From: Phycisphaeraceae bacterium
GTDB taxonomy: Bacteria; Planctomycetota; Phycisphaerae; Phycisphaerales; Phycisphaeraceae
DNA: 34,432 bases
Assembly (NCBI GenBank): GCA_029260615.1
Contig: JAJDCX010000063.1
Coordinates: 1 to 34,432 of the forward strand
Direction of reading: 5' to 3'
The notes beneath the pieces are model-generated. The model had not been told where the DNA came from. It ran no database searches and saw only the letters and a program-made list of their open reading frames with translations. The stretch's first letter is position 1. Every line of letters starts with the position of its first letter. This document shows positions 1 through 7,520 of this stretch, piece after piece. The translations under genes were made by a program, and so were the position numbers.

Positions 1-2180
1 AGCCGTTCTTCTACAAGCTCGTCGATGCGGTTGTGAATTTGATGGGCGATGCGTTCCCCGAACTGAAGAAAGACCCTGCTCATGTTGCGGAGATCATCCG
101 CGAGGAAGAAGAAAGCTTTTTCCGAACATTAGACAAAGGTATCGCTTATTTTGACCAGGAACATTTACGTTTAATACAAACGTTTACAAGTCATGCTAAC
201 AAGACGTTGGAACCAATTCTCCGCACTATGAAAGCTGCTAAGAAGTTCGAAGATTCGCTGCGTAAACAGATTGAAGCAGTCCAAGTAAATCTAGCGCCGT
301 TTACGAAACATACCGAAGAGCTTGCGGCAAGTTTTCATCGCAGCACGATGCGTGTAAAGAGTATTGCGGATTCATTTAGTACTGGACTAAATTCAGAAAA
401 ATTTATACGCAGTTTCCAACGACTACAAAAGAATTTCGAGCGTCTTGGTTCTTTTTTGAATGATTTGGAAAAGGCAGGAGTGCCAAAGCCAACTTTAGAT
501 ATACTTAAAAATCTCCCAATTAAAACCACCGTGATATCAGGTAAAATAGCCTTTTACCTACATGATACACATGGTATTTACATCGATATTCTTCAACAGA
601 TGGCTGAAGAACGAGGGTTGGATGTTGACACAGAAGGCTTCAACAGGCTGATGGATGAGGCGCGTGAGAAGTCCAGGGCCGGTGGTAGTTGCGGTGCGGA
701 TTCCCGGCAGTCGTTGGTGGAGCATGTGCAGAGGGGGGGGCTGCCGGTCACGGAGTTTGTGGGGTATGACCACACCGAATTGCCAGCCATAGAGACACCG
801 TTGCATGTGTTCCGTGTGGGCAATAATTGTGGGTTGTATAAGGTGGCAGAGAAGGTTTCGACGGGGAGGCCTTGCGCGGTGGTGTTGGGCAAGACACCGT
901 TCTATGCCGAGGCTGGGGGGCAGGTTGGGGATGTGGGTGTGATCCAGATAACACCCCCCGATGGCGAGGGTGGGGCGCGGATCAATGTCACGGATACGAT
1001 CAAGATAGGCGATATTACTTTTCATCTTGGCGCAGTGGTGGCGGGCACGCTGGTGCCGTCAGAAAACGCGAATGTTGCGTTGGCTGTCGACCGGACCCGC
1101 CGTACGAAGATCATGAGCAACCACACGACGACCCACGTCATGAACCGGGCGTTGCGTGACCACGTGAATCCCGACGCGATGCAGAAGGGCTCGCTGGTCG
1201 ACGACCAGAAGCTGCGTTTCGACTTCTCACACAAGGCGTCACTGACCCAGGACGAGTTGATCAGCGTCGAGCAGCAGGTCAACGCCGACATCGCCTCGGA
1301 CCTGCCGGTGTACTACACCGATGCGCCGCAGGAAGAGGCCCTGAAGATCCACAGCCTGCGTGCGGTGTTCGGCGAGAAGTACCCGCCGGTCGTCCGTGTC
1401 GTGTCGATCGGGACTCCGGTGCAAGACCTGCTTGCGAACCCGGACAACGCTCAGTGGGCGGACCGTTCGATCGAATTCTGTGGCGGGACGCATCTATCCA
1501 AGACCGGTGATGCTGAGGGGTTTGTGATTTTAAGTGAGGACGCGGTCGCCAAGGGGGTCCGGCGGATCACCGCGCTGACCGGATCGGCGGCGCACCAGGC
1601 GGAGGCCAACGCGCAGGGGTTGCTTAATCGTCTCGAAGCGATCAAGAGTGCGGGGGATGAGGCGAGCCTGCCGGGCGACCTCGCCAAGCTGACTACTGAA
1701 CTCGGTGAAGCCACGCTTCCCGCCGTCGCCCGTGCCAAGCTGCGCGACGGCATGGCGAAGTTGCAGGAGTTGGCGAAGAAAATCGAGAAGCAAAAGAGCA
1801 AGGACAGTGCTGGTAAAGTGGTCGAGACCGCGAGACAACTGGCGGATCAGCTATCCGGCGAGGTAATCGTAACCGCGATCGAAGGCGCGGATGCCAACGC
1901 CCTGCGTACGGCGATGGATGTGATCCGCAAGAAGCACCCGCAGTCGGCCTTGCTGCTTGCGGGTTCGGTAGGTGACGACAAGGTCGCGCTGATGGCGTCT
2001 GTGCCTAAGGACAAGATCGGCAAGGGGCTCAAGGCGGGGGACTGGGTTAAGGAGGCGGCCAAGATTGTCGGAGGCGGTGGGGGGGGGCGGCCCGACACGG
2101 CTCAGGCCGGGGGCAAGGACCCGGCGAAGATCCCGCAGGCGTTGGAAGCGGCGAAGACTTTTGCAGAGTCAAAACTCTAA
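1..2180 (+). CDS. alaS: Alanyl-tRNA synthetase, 3' part (5' end outside window)
   Basis: Charges tRNA-Ala and clears mischarged Ser/Gly in the cytoplasm. The frame is open to the left edge: codons from base 3 read PFFYKLVDAVV, the end of the aminoacylation core, so the GTG at 33 is an internal valine. Numbering from 33, the editing-domain zinc ligands are intact: H364 and H368 (HTTTH) and C483 and H487 (CGGTH). The C-Ala domain ends in a glycine-rich stretch. Between RTLDKG (about residue 36) and ISGKIAF (168) lie about 130 residues where the family has about 15-20, so roughly 110-115 are extra. They are helical, polar and AT-rich. The next conserved block is altered too: HDTHGIYIDI instead of the usual YDTYGFPLDL. 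All catalytic features in view are preserved, so the enzyme is probably functional. The gene identity is certain; the origin of the insert is not. Confidence 0.97.
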   Translation, partial: PFFYKLVDAVVNLMGDAFPELKKDPAHVAEIIREEEESFFRTLDKGIAYFDQEHLRLIQTFTSHANKTLEPILRTMKAAKKFEDSLRKQIEAVQVNLAPFTKHTEELAASFHRSTMRVKSIADSFSTGLNSEKFIRSFQRLQKNFERLGSFLNDLEKAGVPKPTLDILKNLPIKTTVISGKIAFYLHDTHGIYIDILQQMAEERGLDVDTEGFNRLMDEAREKSRAGGSCGADSRQSLVEHVQRGGLPVTEFVGYDHTELPAIETPLHVFRVGNNCGLYKVAEKVSTGRPCAVVLGKTPFYAEAGGQVGDVGVIQITPPDGEGGARINVTDTIKIGDITFHLGAVVAGTLVPSENANVALAVDRTRRTKIMSNHTTTHVMNRALRDHVNPDAMQKGSLVDDQKLRFDFSHKASLTQDELISVEQQVNADIASDLPVYYTDAPQEEALKIHSLRAVFGEKYPPVVRVVSIGTPVQDLLANPDNAQWADRSIEFCGGTHLSKTGDAEGFVILSEDAVAKGVRRITALTGSAAHQAEANAQGLLNRLEAIKSAGDEASLPGDLAKLTTELGEATLPAVARAKLRDGMAKLQELAKKIEKQKSKDSAGKVVETARQLADQLSGEVIVTAIEGADANALRTAMDVIRKKHPQSALLLAGSVGDDKVALMASVPKDKIGKGLKAGDWVKEAAKIVGGGGGGRPDTAQAGGKDPAKIPQALEAAKTFAESKL
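147..530 (+). other. AT-rich in-frame insertion within alaS
   Basis: This part of alaS has no counterpart in ordinary AlaRS. Two sample 60-nt lines in the patch counted by hand (481-540 and 541-600) are 35% and 32% G+C, against 65% for 1141-1200 in the same gene. Low G+C already holds at 121-180 and runs to about 610, so the patch covers conserved flanking codons as well as the insert. The encoded segment is rich in Lys, Glu, Gln and Leu, looks helical, and has no Cys or His-Asn junction of the kind an intein would need. An imported segment or gene-conversion tract is inferred. Confidence 0.7.
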
Positions 2181-2207
2181 CGCCCGCCGCAACGACCCCG
2201 GTGACGG

Positions 2208-2813
2208 GTGTATCATATTGCCGTGGAGACGATCCTTCGGCCATCTCGTTGGGTGCTGGTGTTAGCCCTGCTCTTTTTGCTTGGGTTTGGCGCTCTAGCT
2301 GTATATGGGATCATCCGCCACGGGGACTTGACTCCGCTCGTATTCATTTTATTTGCAGCCGTCTTTGCGAGCCTTCTGTTGGTTGGGAATCGGTCGTGGT
2401 TAGCTCTGCAGCCTGGGTCAATACAGCAGCACAGCCCGTTTACAAAGCGTCAGACCTGGCGATTTGAGGCCGAAGAGATCGACGCTTGGAGTGAGATCAG
2501 CCTTGAGGAGGCGCACTGGCTTGCTCTATGTGCGGACGATCGTGATCGAATCGGCGAGCCCAACCTGACAGGCTGGTCAGCGAAATACAATCGTTATATA
2601 TTTTTCCGCCTGTGTGTGTCGGGCGAGGTGATCCATGTGCAGCATTGCTTCTCATCGGGCAAGCAGGGGGAGCACGCACGCGCGTGGTTACAAGAGCATG
2701 TGGGCGATCCCCTGACAGGTGAAGATGGGTTACACTGGCACATCGACAAGGCTCGGGACAAACGCTGCTATGTAGAGCGTGCTCTACCTGATTCCGAGGC
2801 CGAGAATCACTAA
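2208..2813 (+). CDS. Small membrane protein of unknown function
   Basis: A protein of about 201 residues that I do not recognise. Two hydrophobic segments sit near the N-terminus, about residues 17-36 and 42-62, followed by a soluble part of about 135 residues rich in Trp, His and acidic residues and lacking any motif I know. The topology suggests an inner-membrane anchor with one hydrophilic domain. The start is uncertain: GTG at 2208 begins 28 bases after the alaS stop without a clear Shine-Dalgarno, and a second GTG at 2223 would serve equally well. It lies between alaS and dapL on the same strand, so it may be cotranscribed with alaS. Composition is somewhat more AT-rich than in its neighbours. 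Confidence 0.65.
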   Translation: MYHIAVETILRPSRWVLVLALLFLLGFGALAVYGIIRHGDLTPLVFILFAAVFASLLLVGNRSWLALQPGSIQQHSPFTKRQTWRFEAEEIDAWSEISLEEAHWLALCADDRDRIGEPNLTGWSAKYNRYIFFRLCVSGEVIHVQHCFSSGKQGEHARAWLQEHVGDPLTGEDGLHWHIDKARDKRCYVERALPDSEAENH

Positions 2814-2854
2814 TCCGATATCTAGGCTTTTTCATCCATTAATCCAGGTGCACC

Positions 2855-4096
2855 GTGGCTACGATCAACGACAATTTCTTAAAGCTCCAGGCCGGCTACC
2901 TCTTCCCCGAGATCGGGCGGCGGGTTGATGAGTTCGCCAAGGCCAACCCGGACGCGGCGGCGAAGATTATTAAGTTGGGGATCGGTGATGTCACCGAGCC
3001 GTTGCCCGAGGCGTGTGTGGTGGCGATGCACAAGGCGGTAGACGATCTATCCAGCCGTGATTCGTTCCACGGGTACGGGCCCAGTGAGGGCTACGACTGG
3101 CTGCGCGAAGTGATCGTCGAGCATGACTACCGGGCGCGGGGTTGCGACATCAGTGCCGACGAGGTGTTCATTTCAGACGGCTCCAAATGCGATAGTGCGG
3201 GCATCCTGGACATCCTTGGCGGGGACAACATCATCGCGGTGACCGACCCGGTGTACCCGGTGTATGTGGATACCAATGTGATGGCGGGCAACACCGGCGG
3301 GGCGGATGGTGACGGCCGCTATGGCGGGCTTGTCTACCTACCGGTGACGGCGGAAAACAACTTCACGCCGGCATTGCCTACATCGAAGGTCGATGTCATC
3401 TATCTTTGTTATCCCAATAACCCCACGGGTTCGGTCGCTACGAAACAGACGCTACAGAAGTGGGTGGACTATGCCAAGGTGCACGGCTCGCTGATCCTGT
3501 TCGATGCGGCGTATGAGGCGTACATCACCGAGCCGGGCATCCCGCGATCTATTTACGAGATCCCCGGGGCGCGCGAGGTGGCGATCGAGTTCCGTAGTTT
3601 CTCGAAAAACGCTGGGTTCACCGGGACGCGGTGCGCGTTTACGGTCGTGCCCAAGGGTCTGACCGGCAGGGCGGCGGATGGTTCGGATGTAGAACTGCAC
3701 GGGCTTTGGCAGCGTCGGCAATCAACGAAATTCAACGGCGTGTCGTACATCGTTCAGCGCGGGGCCGAGGCGGTCTACTCCGAGGCAGGCCAGCAGCAGA
3801 TCGCCGGTCTGGTCAGTTTTTATCTGGAAAACGCCCGCATCATCCGCGAGGCATTAGAGCGGGCTGGCATGACCGTGTTCGGCGGGGTGAGCGCCCCGTA
3901 TGTCTGGATCAAGACACCGGCCGGGCAGAGTAGCTGGGAGTTTTTCGACACGCTGTTGCGCGACACCCACATCGTTGGCACGCCCGGCAGCGGGTTCGGT
4001 GCGGCGGGGGAGGGGTACTTACGGCTTAGCGCGTTTAACAGCCGGGAGAATGTGGAAGAGGCGATGCGGCGGATCGGTGCGGTGTTGGCGGTGTGA
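2855..4096 (+). CDS. dapL: LL-diaminopimelate aminotransferase
   Basis: A PLP enzyme of fold type I that converts tetrahydrodipicolinate directly to LL-diaminopimelate, giving lysine and the peptidoglycan cross-linking amino acid by the one-step DapL route. The 413 residues match the usual length. Visible features are the N-terminal FPEIGRRV and IGDVTEPLP blocks, HGYGPSEGY at 72-80, the [11 protein letters not shown] block (131-141), YPNNPTG at 186-192, and [12 protein letters not shown] with K251 as the probable Schiff-base lysine. The start is a GTG at 2855. DapL is known from plants, chlamydiae, spirochaetes and several deep bacterial lineages including planctomycetes, which fits the proposed host. 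No other lysine-pathway gene is nearby. Confidence 0.96.
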   Translation: MATINDNFLKLQAGYLFPEIGRRVDEFAKANPDAAAKIIKLGIGDVTEPLPEACVVAMHKAVDDLSSRDSFHGYGPSEGYDWLREVIVEHDYRARGCDISADEVFISDGSKCDSAGILDILGGDNIIAVTDPVYPVYVDTNVMAGNTGGADGDGRYGGLVYLPVTAENNFTPALPTSKVDVIYLCYPNNPTGSVATKQTLQKWVDYAKVHGSLILFDAAYEAYITEPGIPRSIYEIPGAREVAIEFRSFSKNAGFTGTRCAFTVVPKGLTGRAADGSDVELHGLWQRRQSTKFNGVSYIVQRGAEAVYSEAGQQQIAGLVSFYLENARIIREALERAGMTVFGGVSAPYVWIKTPAGQSSWEFFDTLLRDTHIVGTPGSGFGAAGEGYLRLSAFNSRENVEEAMRRIGAVLAV

Positions 4097-4133
4097 TCGG
4101 TTTCTTCATCGGCGGGGTTCGGATCAACCGATC
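4095..4133. terminator. Stem-loop overlapping the dapL stop, possible terminator
   Basis: GATCGGTT (4095-4102) and AACCGATC (4126-4133) form a perfect 8-bp inverted repeat around a 23-nt loop, starting inside the dapL stop codon. There is no strong T-run after it, so a rho-independent role is uncertain. It lies between two convergent genes, where a bidirectional terminator would be expected. Confidence 0.35.
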
Positions 4134-4178
4134 GTCGGCAACCTATAACTTCATTTAACCATCCCCTGCCTGACGGGG

Positions 4179-5144
4179 TCATGGGTTCGGCGACTCGGGT
4201 TCTTGGGGGGCTTGCCAGAGTTTTGATTGCGGGTAGAACGCGAGCCATCGGCGTTGGTAAACAGTCGTGGCGGGTAGCATCTGGTCGTCTTCATTGAGTG
4301 CCCGAGCCGTGGGCAGGGGGGCTGTGTGGTGGTCGATGTGTATCCGTTGCTCGCCGACGGTCAGCTCCAGGGGTGAAGGGGTTTTGGCTAACTCATCGAA
4401 AGGCATGAAGATGCTTTGTGTGTCTATATGCAGCCCCAATCCGAGGATGAAGCGGGGGTGGAACTGGTACGGCCGACCTTCGCTTTTAGGCACAAAGGCG
4501 ACCAGTGTCTGTGGGTATAGCGCCTTCCAACTGCCCCAATCGGTCAGGCGAGAGGGCAGCAGGGATAGCGGCGTGTCTTTGAGCGGGCCGTGGACCGACT
4601 TCATCGCGAGCTGCGACCACAGAGATCCGGTCTGCCTGTCCACGAATAGGAGGTTGTCGTTGAGCAGGCTCTTGGCGAAATCGAAGGTCAGCGGTTGGCC
4701 GTCCACCTGTCGGTCAAACACCATGCCCGTAGCGCACAGGGGGCACCAGGTCACCAGAAGTCGGTGGTCACCCAGGTCCTGATTGAGGACCTCGAAAAGC
4801 GACAGGAACCGTATCGGGAAGGCGACCGCCTGGCCGTCGATATGTACGCCTAGCATCAACTCGTCCGCCGGGATTTGCGCATTGTCCGTATGTGCCATCG
4901 GCATGTTGGACGGCGCGGGGAAGACCTCGCTGCGCATCATCTGCGGCTCATCGCCCGGCTTTGCCTGCATGAACCCATCGACGAATGTACGCGGCGGCGG
5001 TGGCGACTGCTCGTGTTGATCGACCTGGGCCAGGACGGGGCATGGGAAGGTGACAGCTATCAACACCATCGCCATGCAGTGCAGCCGGCCGCAGCTATAC
5101 CCTGCTTGGGCTCGGGCGTGTGGGCGTGGCTTCAATATCTGCAT
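4179..5144 (-). CDS. DUF3179 domain-containing exported protein
   Basis: About 321 residues. The conserved DUF3179 blocks are clear: GVHIDGQAVAFPIRFLS, LLVTWCPLCATGMVFDRQ, a DRQTGSLWSQL motif, a LP..LTDWGSWKALYPQT block and a C-terminal half that repeats the theme of a buried beta fold. The domain's biochemical role is not established. ATG at 5144 is preferred because a purine-rich AGAAGGAT lies about 11 bases upstream and because translation from there gives a signal-peptide-like N-terminus ending PVLA before QVDQ. An ATG at residue 24 (MAMVLIAVTF) is an alternative. The open frame continues upstream but that part has no hydrophobic or conserved content. The protein is probably periplasmic. 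It is transcribed towards dapL and away from the flavin-fold gene at 5317. Confidence 0.85.
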   Translation of the reverse strand: MQILKPRPHARAQAGYSCGRLHCMAMVLIAVTFPCPVLAQVDQHEQSPPPPRTFVDGFMQAKPGDEPQMMRSEVFPAPSNMPMAHTDNAQIPADELMLGVHIDGQAVAFPIRFLSLFEVLNQDLGDHRLLVTWCPLCATGMVFDRQVDGQPLTFDFAKSLLNDNLLFVDRQTGSLWSQLAMKSVHGPLKDTPLSLLPSRLTDWGSWKALYPQTLVAFVPKSEGRPYQFHPRFILGLGLHIDTQSIFMPFDELAKTPSPLELTVGEQRIHIDHHTAPLPTARALNEDDQMLPATTVYQRRWLAFYPQSKLWQAPQEPESPNP

Positions 5145-5316
5145 GGCTGGGGCTATCCTTCTTGAATCCACTAACCACGGGACGGGGTTCTGGCCGATGT
5201 ACCAGCCACCGTGGGTGCCTGACGAGGGGCAGACGAACCGAAAGACCCATAGGATAGAGGCTGGGACGGCCACGGATTATTCCCACGCCGGGCCAGAGAA
5301 AGGTACATTAAACGCG

Positions 5317-5802
5317 ATGCCCGACGAACCGATCGACATCCTGCACGAAGCCGCGGTGCTCCTGGCTGAATGCCGCACCGCGAGCCTGGCCACGGTTGAT
5401 GCTCATAAGCGCCCCCACGCCGCCAACATCCAGTACGTCCACGACGATCGGCTTCGCCTCTATTTCGTATCCGGTGAGGATGCGGCGCACAGCCGACATG
5501 TCGCGGTGAATCCGGAAGTTGCTTTGACCGTTTACCATCCTGAGGATCTGGAGCCAGCCAGCATCCGTGGCCTGCAACTGCACGGGCGGGTACAGCCGAT
5601 CACCGACGAAGCAGAGCGTAGCCGTGTTTTGACGCGGTATATCGACCGGTTCCCGTTCATCGCCGCCGACGCAGCACTCCGCGCTGCGGTCGAGAAGCAG
5701 ACTTTCTATCGCATCACACCGGCCTGGCTGCGGCTAATTGATAACCGTCGGGGGTTTGGGTGGAAGGTGGAAATCGATGTGGCCGCAAATGAACGCGGAT
5801 AA
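5317..5802 (+). CDS. Pyridoxamine 5'-phosphate oxidase-like split-barrel protein (YhbP/UPF0306-like)
   Basis: 161 residues. An FMN-binding split-barrel fold is indicated by ASLATVDAHKRPHAANIQYV near the N-terminus, LRLYFVSGEDAAHSRHVAVN, ASIRGLQLHGRVQPI and the C-terminal LIDNRRGFGWKVEI. The last block resembles the DNxxGFGxK ending of E. coli YhbP, so this family is the best guess. A pyridoxamine oxidase activity should not be assumed. ATG at 5317 is preceded by GAGAAAGG at suitable spacing. The frame is open far upstream, but that part overlaps the divergent DUF3179 gene and carries no conserved sequence. The last codons and the TAA lie inside a dispersed intergenic repeat at 5783-5802. Confidence 0.82.
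   Translation: MPDEPIDILHEAAVLLAECRTASLATVDAHKRPHAANIQYVHDDRLRLYFVSGEDAAHSRHVAVNPEVALTVYHPEDLEPASIRGLQLHGRVQPITDEAERSRVLTRYIDRFPFIAADAALRAAVEKQTFYRITPAWLRLIDNRRGFGWKVEIDVAANERG
5783..5802. repeat. Copy of a dispersed GCAAATGAACGCGGATAA-type repeat
   Basis: The sequence CCGCAAATGAACGCGGATAA ends the YhbP-like gene and supplies its stop codon. It belongs to the same loose family of CGCAGAT/GAACGC-rich intergenic strings seen at 10955, 15791 and 21477. Such strings occur in many environmental bacterial genomes; I know of no established function. Confidence 0.45.
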
Positions 5803-5816
5803 GCAAATAGACACTG

Positions 5817-6464
5817 TTAGTCGATATATCGCCAGACCCACCACTGGCCATATAGATGATCCCATGCAAACTCGCCTTGCAGAAACGGTTCCCCACTCTC
5901 CACATAAACGACACCACCATAAAACGCACCTGTTGGACTATTAGGCCATGTGCCTTCTTGTGTTTTAAACCAGACGGTGTGACCGTCATCTTGTATATGG
6001 AAGACGTGGCCTGTAAATAACCCGTAATTCCACATATGTCTTTCAGAAGGTATTTCAATACGCCGTTCTTGCGGAAGACGCTGTAATCTATCTGCCTGAC
6101 GAAGAAACGAGTCTTCACTAAGCCAAAGGCGCAACCGCATATCGATATCGGTCATATCCGATGTACCAATAATCGCACAACCAATGATTATTAGCAGCCA
6201 CCCGGTTAATTGAGGTCTGCGCTTGATGAGTAGGCAGGTGATAGCAGCAATACCTCCCCGCACTACTGCATAGATAAGCACAATAAGAAATGCACATAAT
6301 CCGTAGGGCACCCAGACTGGAGGGATGACTGCGTCTGATGCTACAACAAGAGTCATACCGGCTAATGTGTATGTTAACGCGATTTCCAAGCCCGTCGGCA
6401 CGGTCAACATCAATGTTCGACGCTGCAGCTTAATCGGGCTTTCAGGCTTGGGGTTTTCAACCAT
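5817..6464 (-). CDS. Orphan membrane protein, AT-rich
   Basis: 215 residues with no family I recognise. After a short polar N-terminus (MVENPKPESPIKLQRR) there are three or four hydrophobic segments, about residues 19-42, 46-80 and 87-102, then a C-terminal domain of about 110 residues rich in Trp, His and aromatic residues (for example HVFHIQDDGHTVWFKT). The gene is clearly more AT-rich than coaC next to it. It follows coaC by 27 bases on the same strand and could be the last gene of the rpoZ-coaC transcript. The composition suggests a recent arrival or an unconstrained lineage-specific gene. The start at 6464 is the first ATG before the basic N-terminus. Confidence 0.7.
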   Translation of the reverse strand: MVENPKPESPIKLQRRTLMLTVPTGLEIALTYTLAGMTLVVASDAVIPPVWVPYGLCAFLIVLIYAVVRGGIAAITCLLIKRRPQLTGWLLIIIGCAIIGTSDMTDIDMRLRLWLSEDSFLRQADRLQRLPQERRIEIPSERHMWNYGLFTGHVFHIQDDGHTVWFKTQEGTWPNSPTGAFYGGVVYVESGEPFLQGEFAWDHLYGQWWVWRYID

Positions 6465-6491
6465 CAGATTAGTCCCCGAGAATGAGAGGAG

Positions 6492-7106
6492 TTAGAACGA
6501 TTTAATAATCGTATCGAGTATCTCTTCCGGTTCACTCATCCTTCCGCAGCCTTCGGTGCGGCAGGCCTGCCAACCATCATCGGGGCCGATGAGTTGGCAG
6601 TTGGGGAGTGTCTTGAATGTGGCGACGTTTTTCTGGACGATGGGGTTGGCCCACATGTCAGCGTTCATTGAGGGGGCGACCAGCAACGGGGTTTTGCTGG
6701 GTAGCGCGCAGGTGACGAGGGTGACGACGTCGCCGGTGAGGCCGTGGGCGAGTTTGGCGATGAGGTCGGCGGTGGCGGGGGCGATGACCAGCAGTTCACA
6801 CCACCGCGCGACACCGATGTGCTGGCTGTCGGGGTGGTCGTCGGATTGCCAGACGCTGGTGAGGACGGGCTTGCCGGAGAGTGACTGGAAGGTGAGCGGG
6901 CCGACGAAGCGGGTGGCGGCGTCGGTCATGAGGACGCGGACGTCTGCCCCTTGTTGGACCAGTTTGCTGACGAGTGTGGCGGTTTTGTAACAGGCGATCC
7001 CGCCTGAGAGTGCGACGGCGATGCGTCGGCCTGACAGCGTGCCCGGCGGTTGCGGGCTGGCGGGGTCTGGAGACTGTTGGCTTGTTGGTTTAGTTGGCGG
7101 GGCCAT
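6492..7106 (-). CDS. coaC: Phosphopantothenoylcysteine decarboxylase (stand-alone CoaC flavoprotein)
   Basis: FMN-dependent decarboxylation of 4'-phosphopantothenoylcysteine in coenzyme A synthesis. The 204 residues carry the family signatures: VALSGGIACYK near residue 31 (flavin binding), the active-site His in HIGVARW (H96), the APSMNADMW substrate-binding motif with N148, and the C-terminal cysteine flap GCGRMSEPEE (C187). It stops after the CoaC domain, whereas most bacteria have a fused CoaBC of about 400 residues, so the CoaB ligase must be encoded elsewhere. The first 25 residues are Pro/Ser/Thr-rich and probably disordered. It starts 35 bases after the rpoZ stop, a pairing also seen in the common gmk-rpoZ-dfp gene order. 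Confidence 0.92.
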   Translation of the reverse strand: MAPPTKPTSQQSPDPASPQPPGTLSGRRIAVALSGGIACYKTATLVSKLVQQGADVRVLMTDAATRFVGPLTFQSLSGKPVLTSVWQSDDHPDSQHIGVARWCELLVIAPATADLIAKLAHGLTGDVVTLVTCALPSKTPLLVAPSMNADMWANPIVQKNVATFKTLPNCQLIGPDDGWQACRTEGCGRMSEPEEILDTIIKSF

Positions 7107-7141
7107 GCGTGACGGCTCCGGCGGTTAGGGAGACTGGTTGG

Positions 7142-7360
7142 TCAGGCTTCTTCTTGTTCGTGCCCTTTTTCCAATTCGTAGTTGATCTTGCCTTCGACGG
7201 CTTCCTGTACGGCGATCTCGAAATCGGTTCGGCCGTCACGCTCGACCAGGGGGCGTGCGCCTTCCATCAACTCGCGGATGCGGTGCTGGATGAGGGCGGT
7301 GAACTTGAAGCGTCCGCCGAGGTCGTGAATGATCTTGTCGTCTTTGAGTGCTTCGATCAT
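7142..7360 (-). CDS. rpoZ: DNA-directed RNA polymerase omega subunit-like protein
   Basis: 72 residues. The pattern GGRFKFTALIQHRIRELMEGARPLV followed by DFEIAVQEAVEGKI matches the core helices of omega (in E. coli GNRFDLVLVAARRARQM...). Omega binds the beta' subunit and aids RNA polymerase assembly. The acidic C-terminal tail (YELEKGHEQEEA) is short. The position directly upstream of coaC supports the call, since rpoZ and the CoA flavoprotein gene are neighbours in many bacteria. A GGAG lies about 10 bases upstream of the ATG at 7360. The sequence is divergent from proteobacterial omega, hence slightly reduced confidence. Confidence 0.85.
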   Translation of the reverse strand: MIEALKDDKIIHDLGGRFKFTALIQHRIRELMEGARPLVERDGRTDFEIAVQEAVEGKINYELEKGHEQEEA

Positions 7361-7520
7361 CTGTGTAGGGCTCCGGGGTCGGGGGGTGCCGGGGTTGCTG
7401 GGGCAGGACTATGTCGAGCCCTAAAGTATAACTGGTGTAACGGGCGGCAACAAGCGGGCCCGGGTGGGGGCCGTGGCGGGGGTTTTGCTGGGGCCCGTTG
7501 GCCTGCTACCATCCGACCCC

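Noticed and set aside
147-530. Intein or separate gene inside alaS
   Set aside because: No Cys/Ser at an entry junction and no His-Asn at the exit, no homing endonuclease motifs, and the frame is continuous.
33-2180. GTG at 33 as the true start of the first gene
   Set aside because: In-frame codons before it read PFFYKLVDAVV, a conserved part of AlaRS, so the gene begins outside the window.
5050-5316. Long N-terminal extension of the YhbP-like protein
   Set aside because: It overlaps the divergent DUF3179 gene, has no conserved sequence, and a better ribosome site precedes the ATG at 5317.
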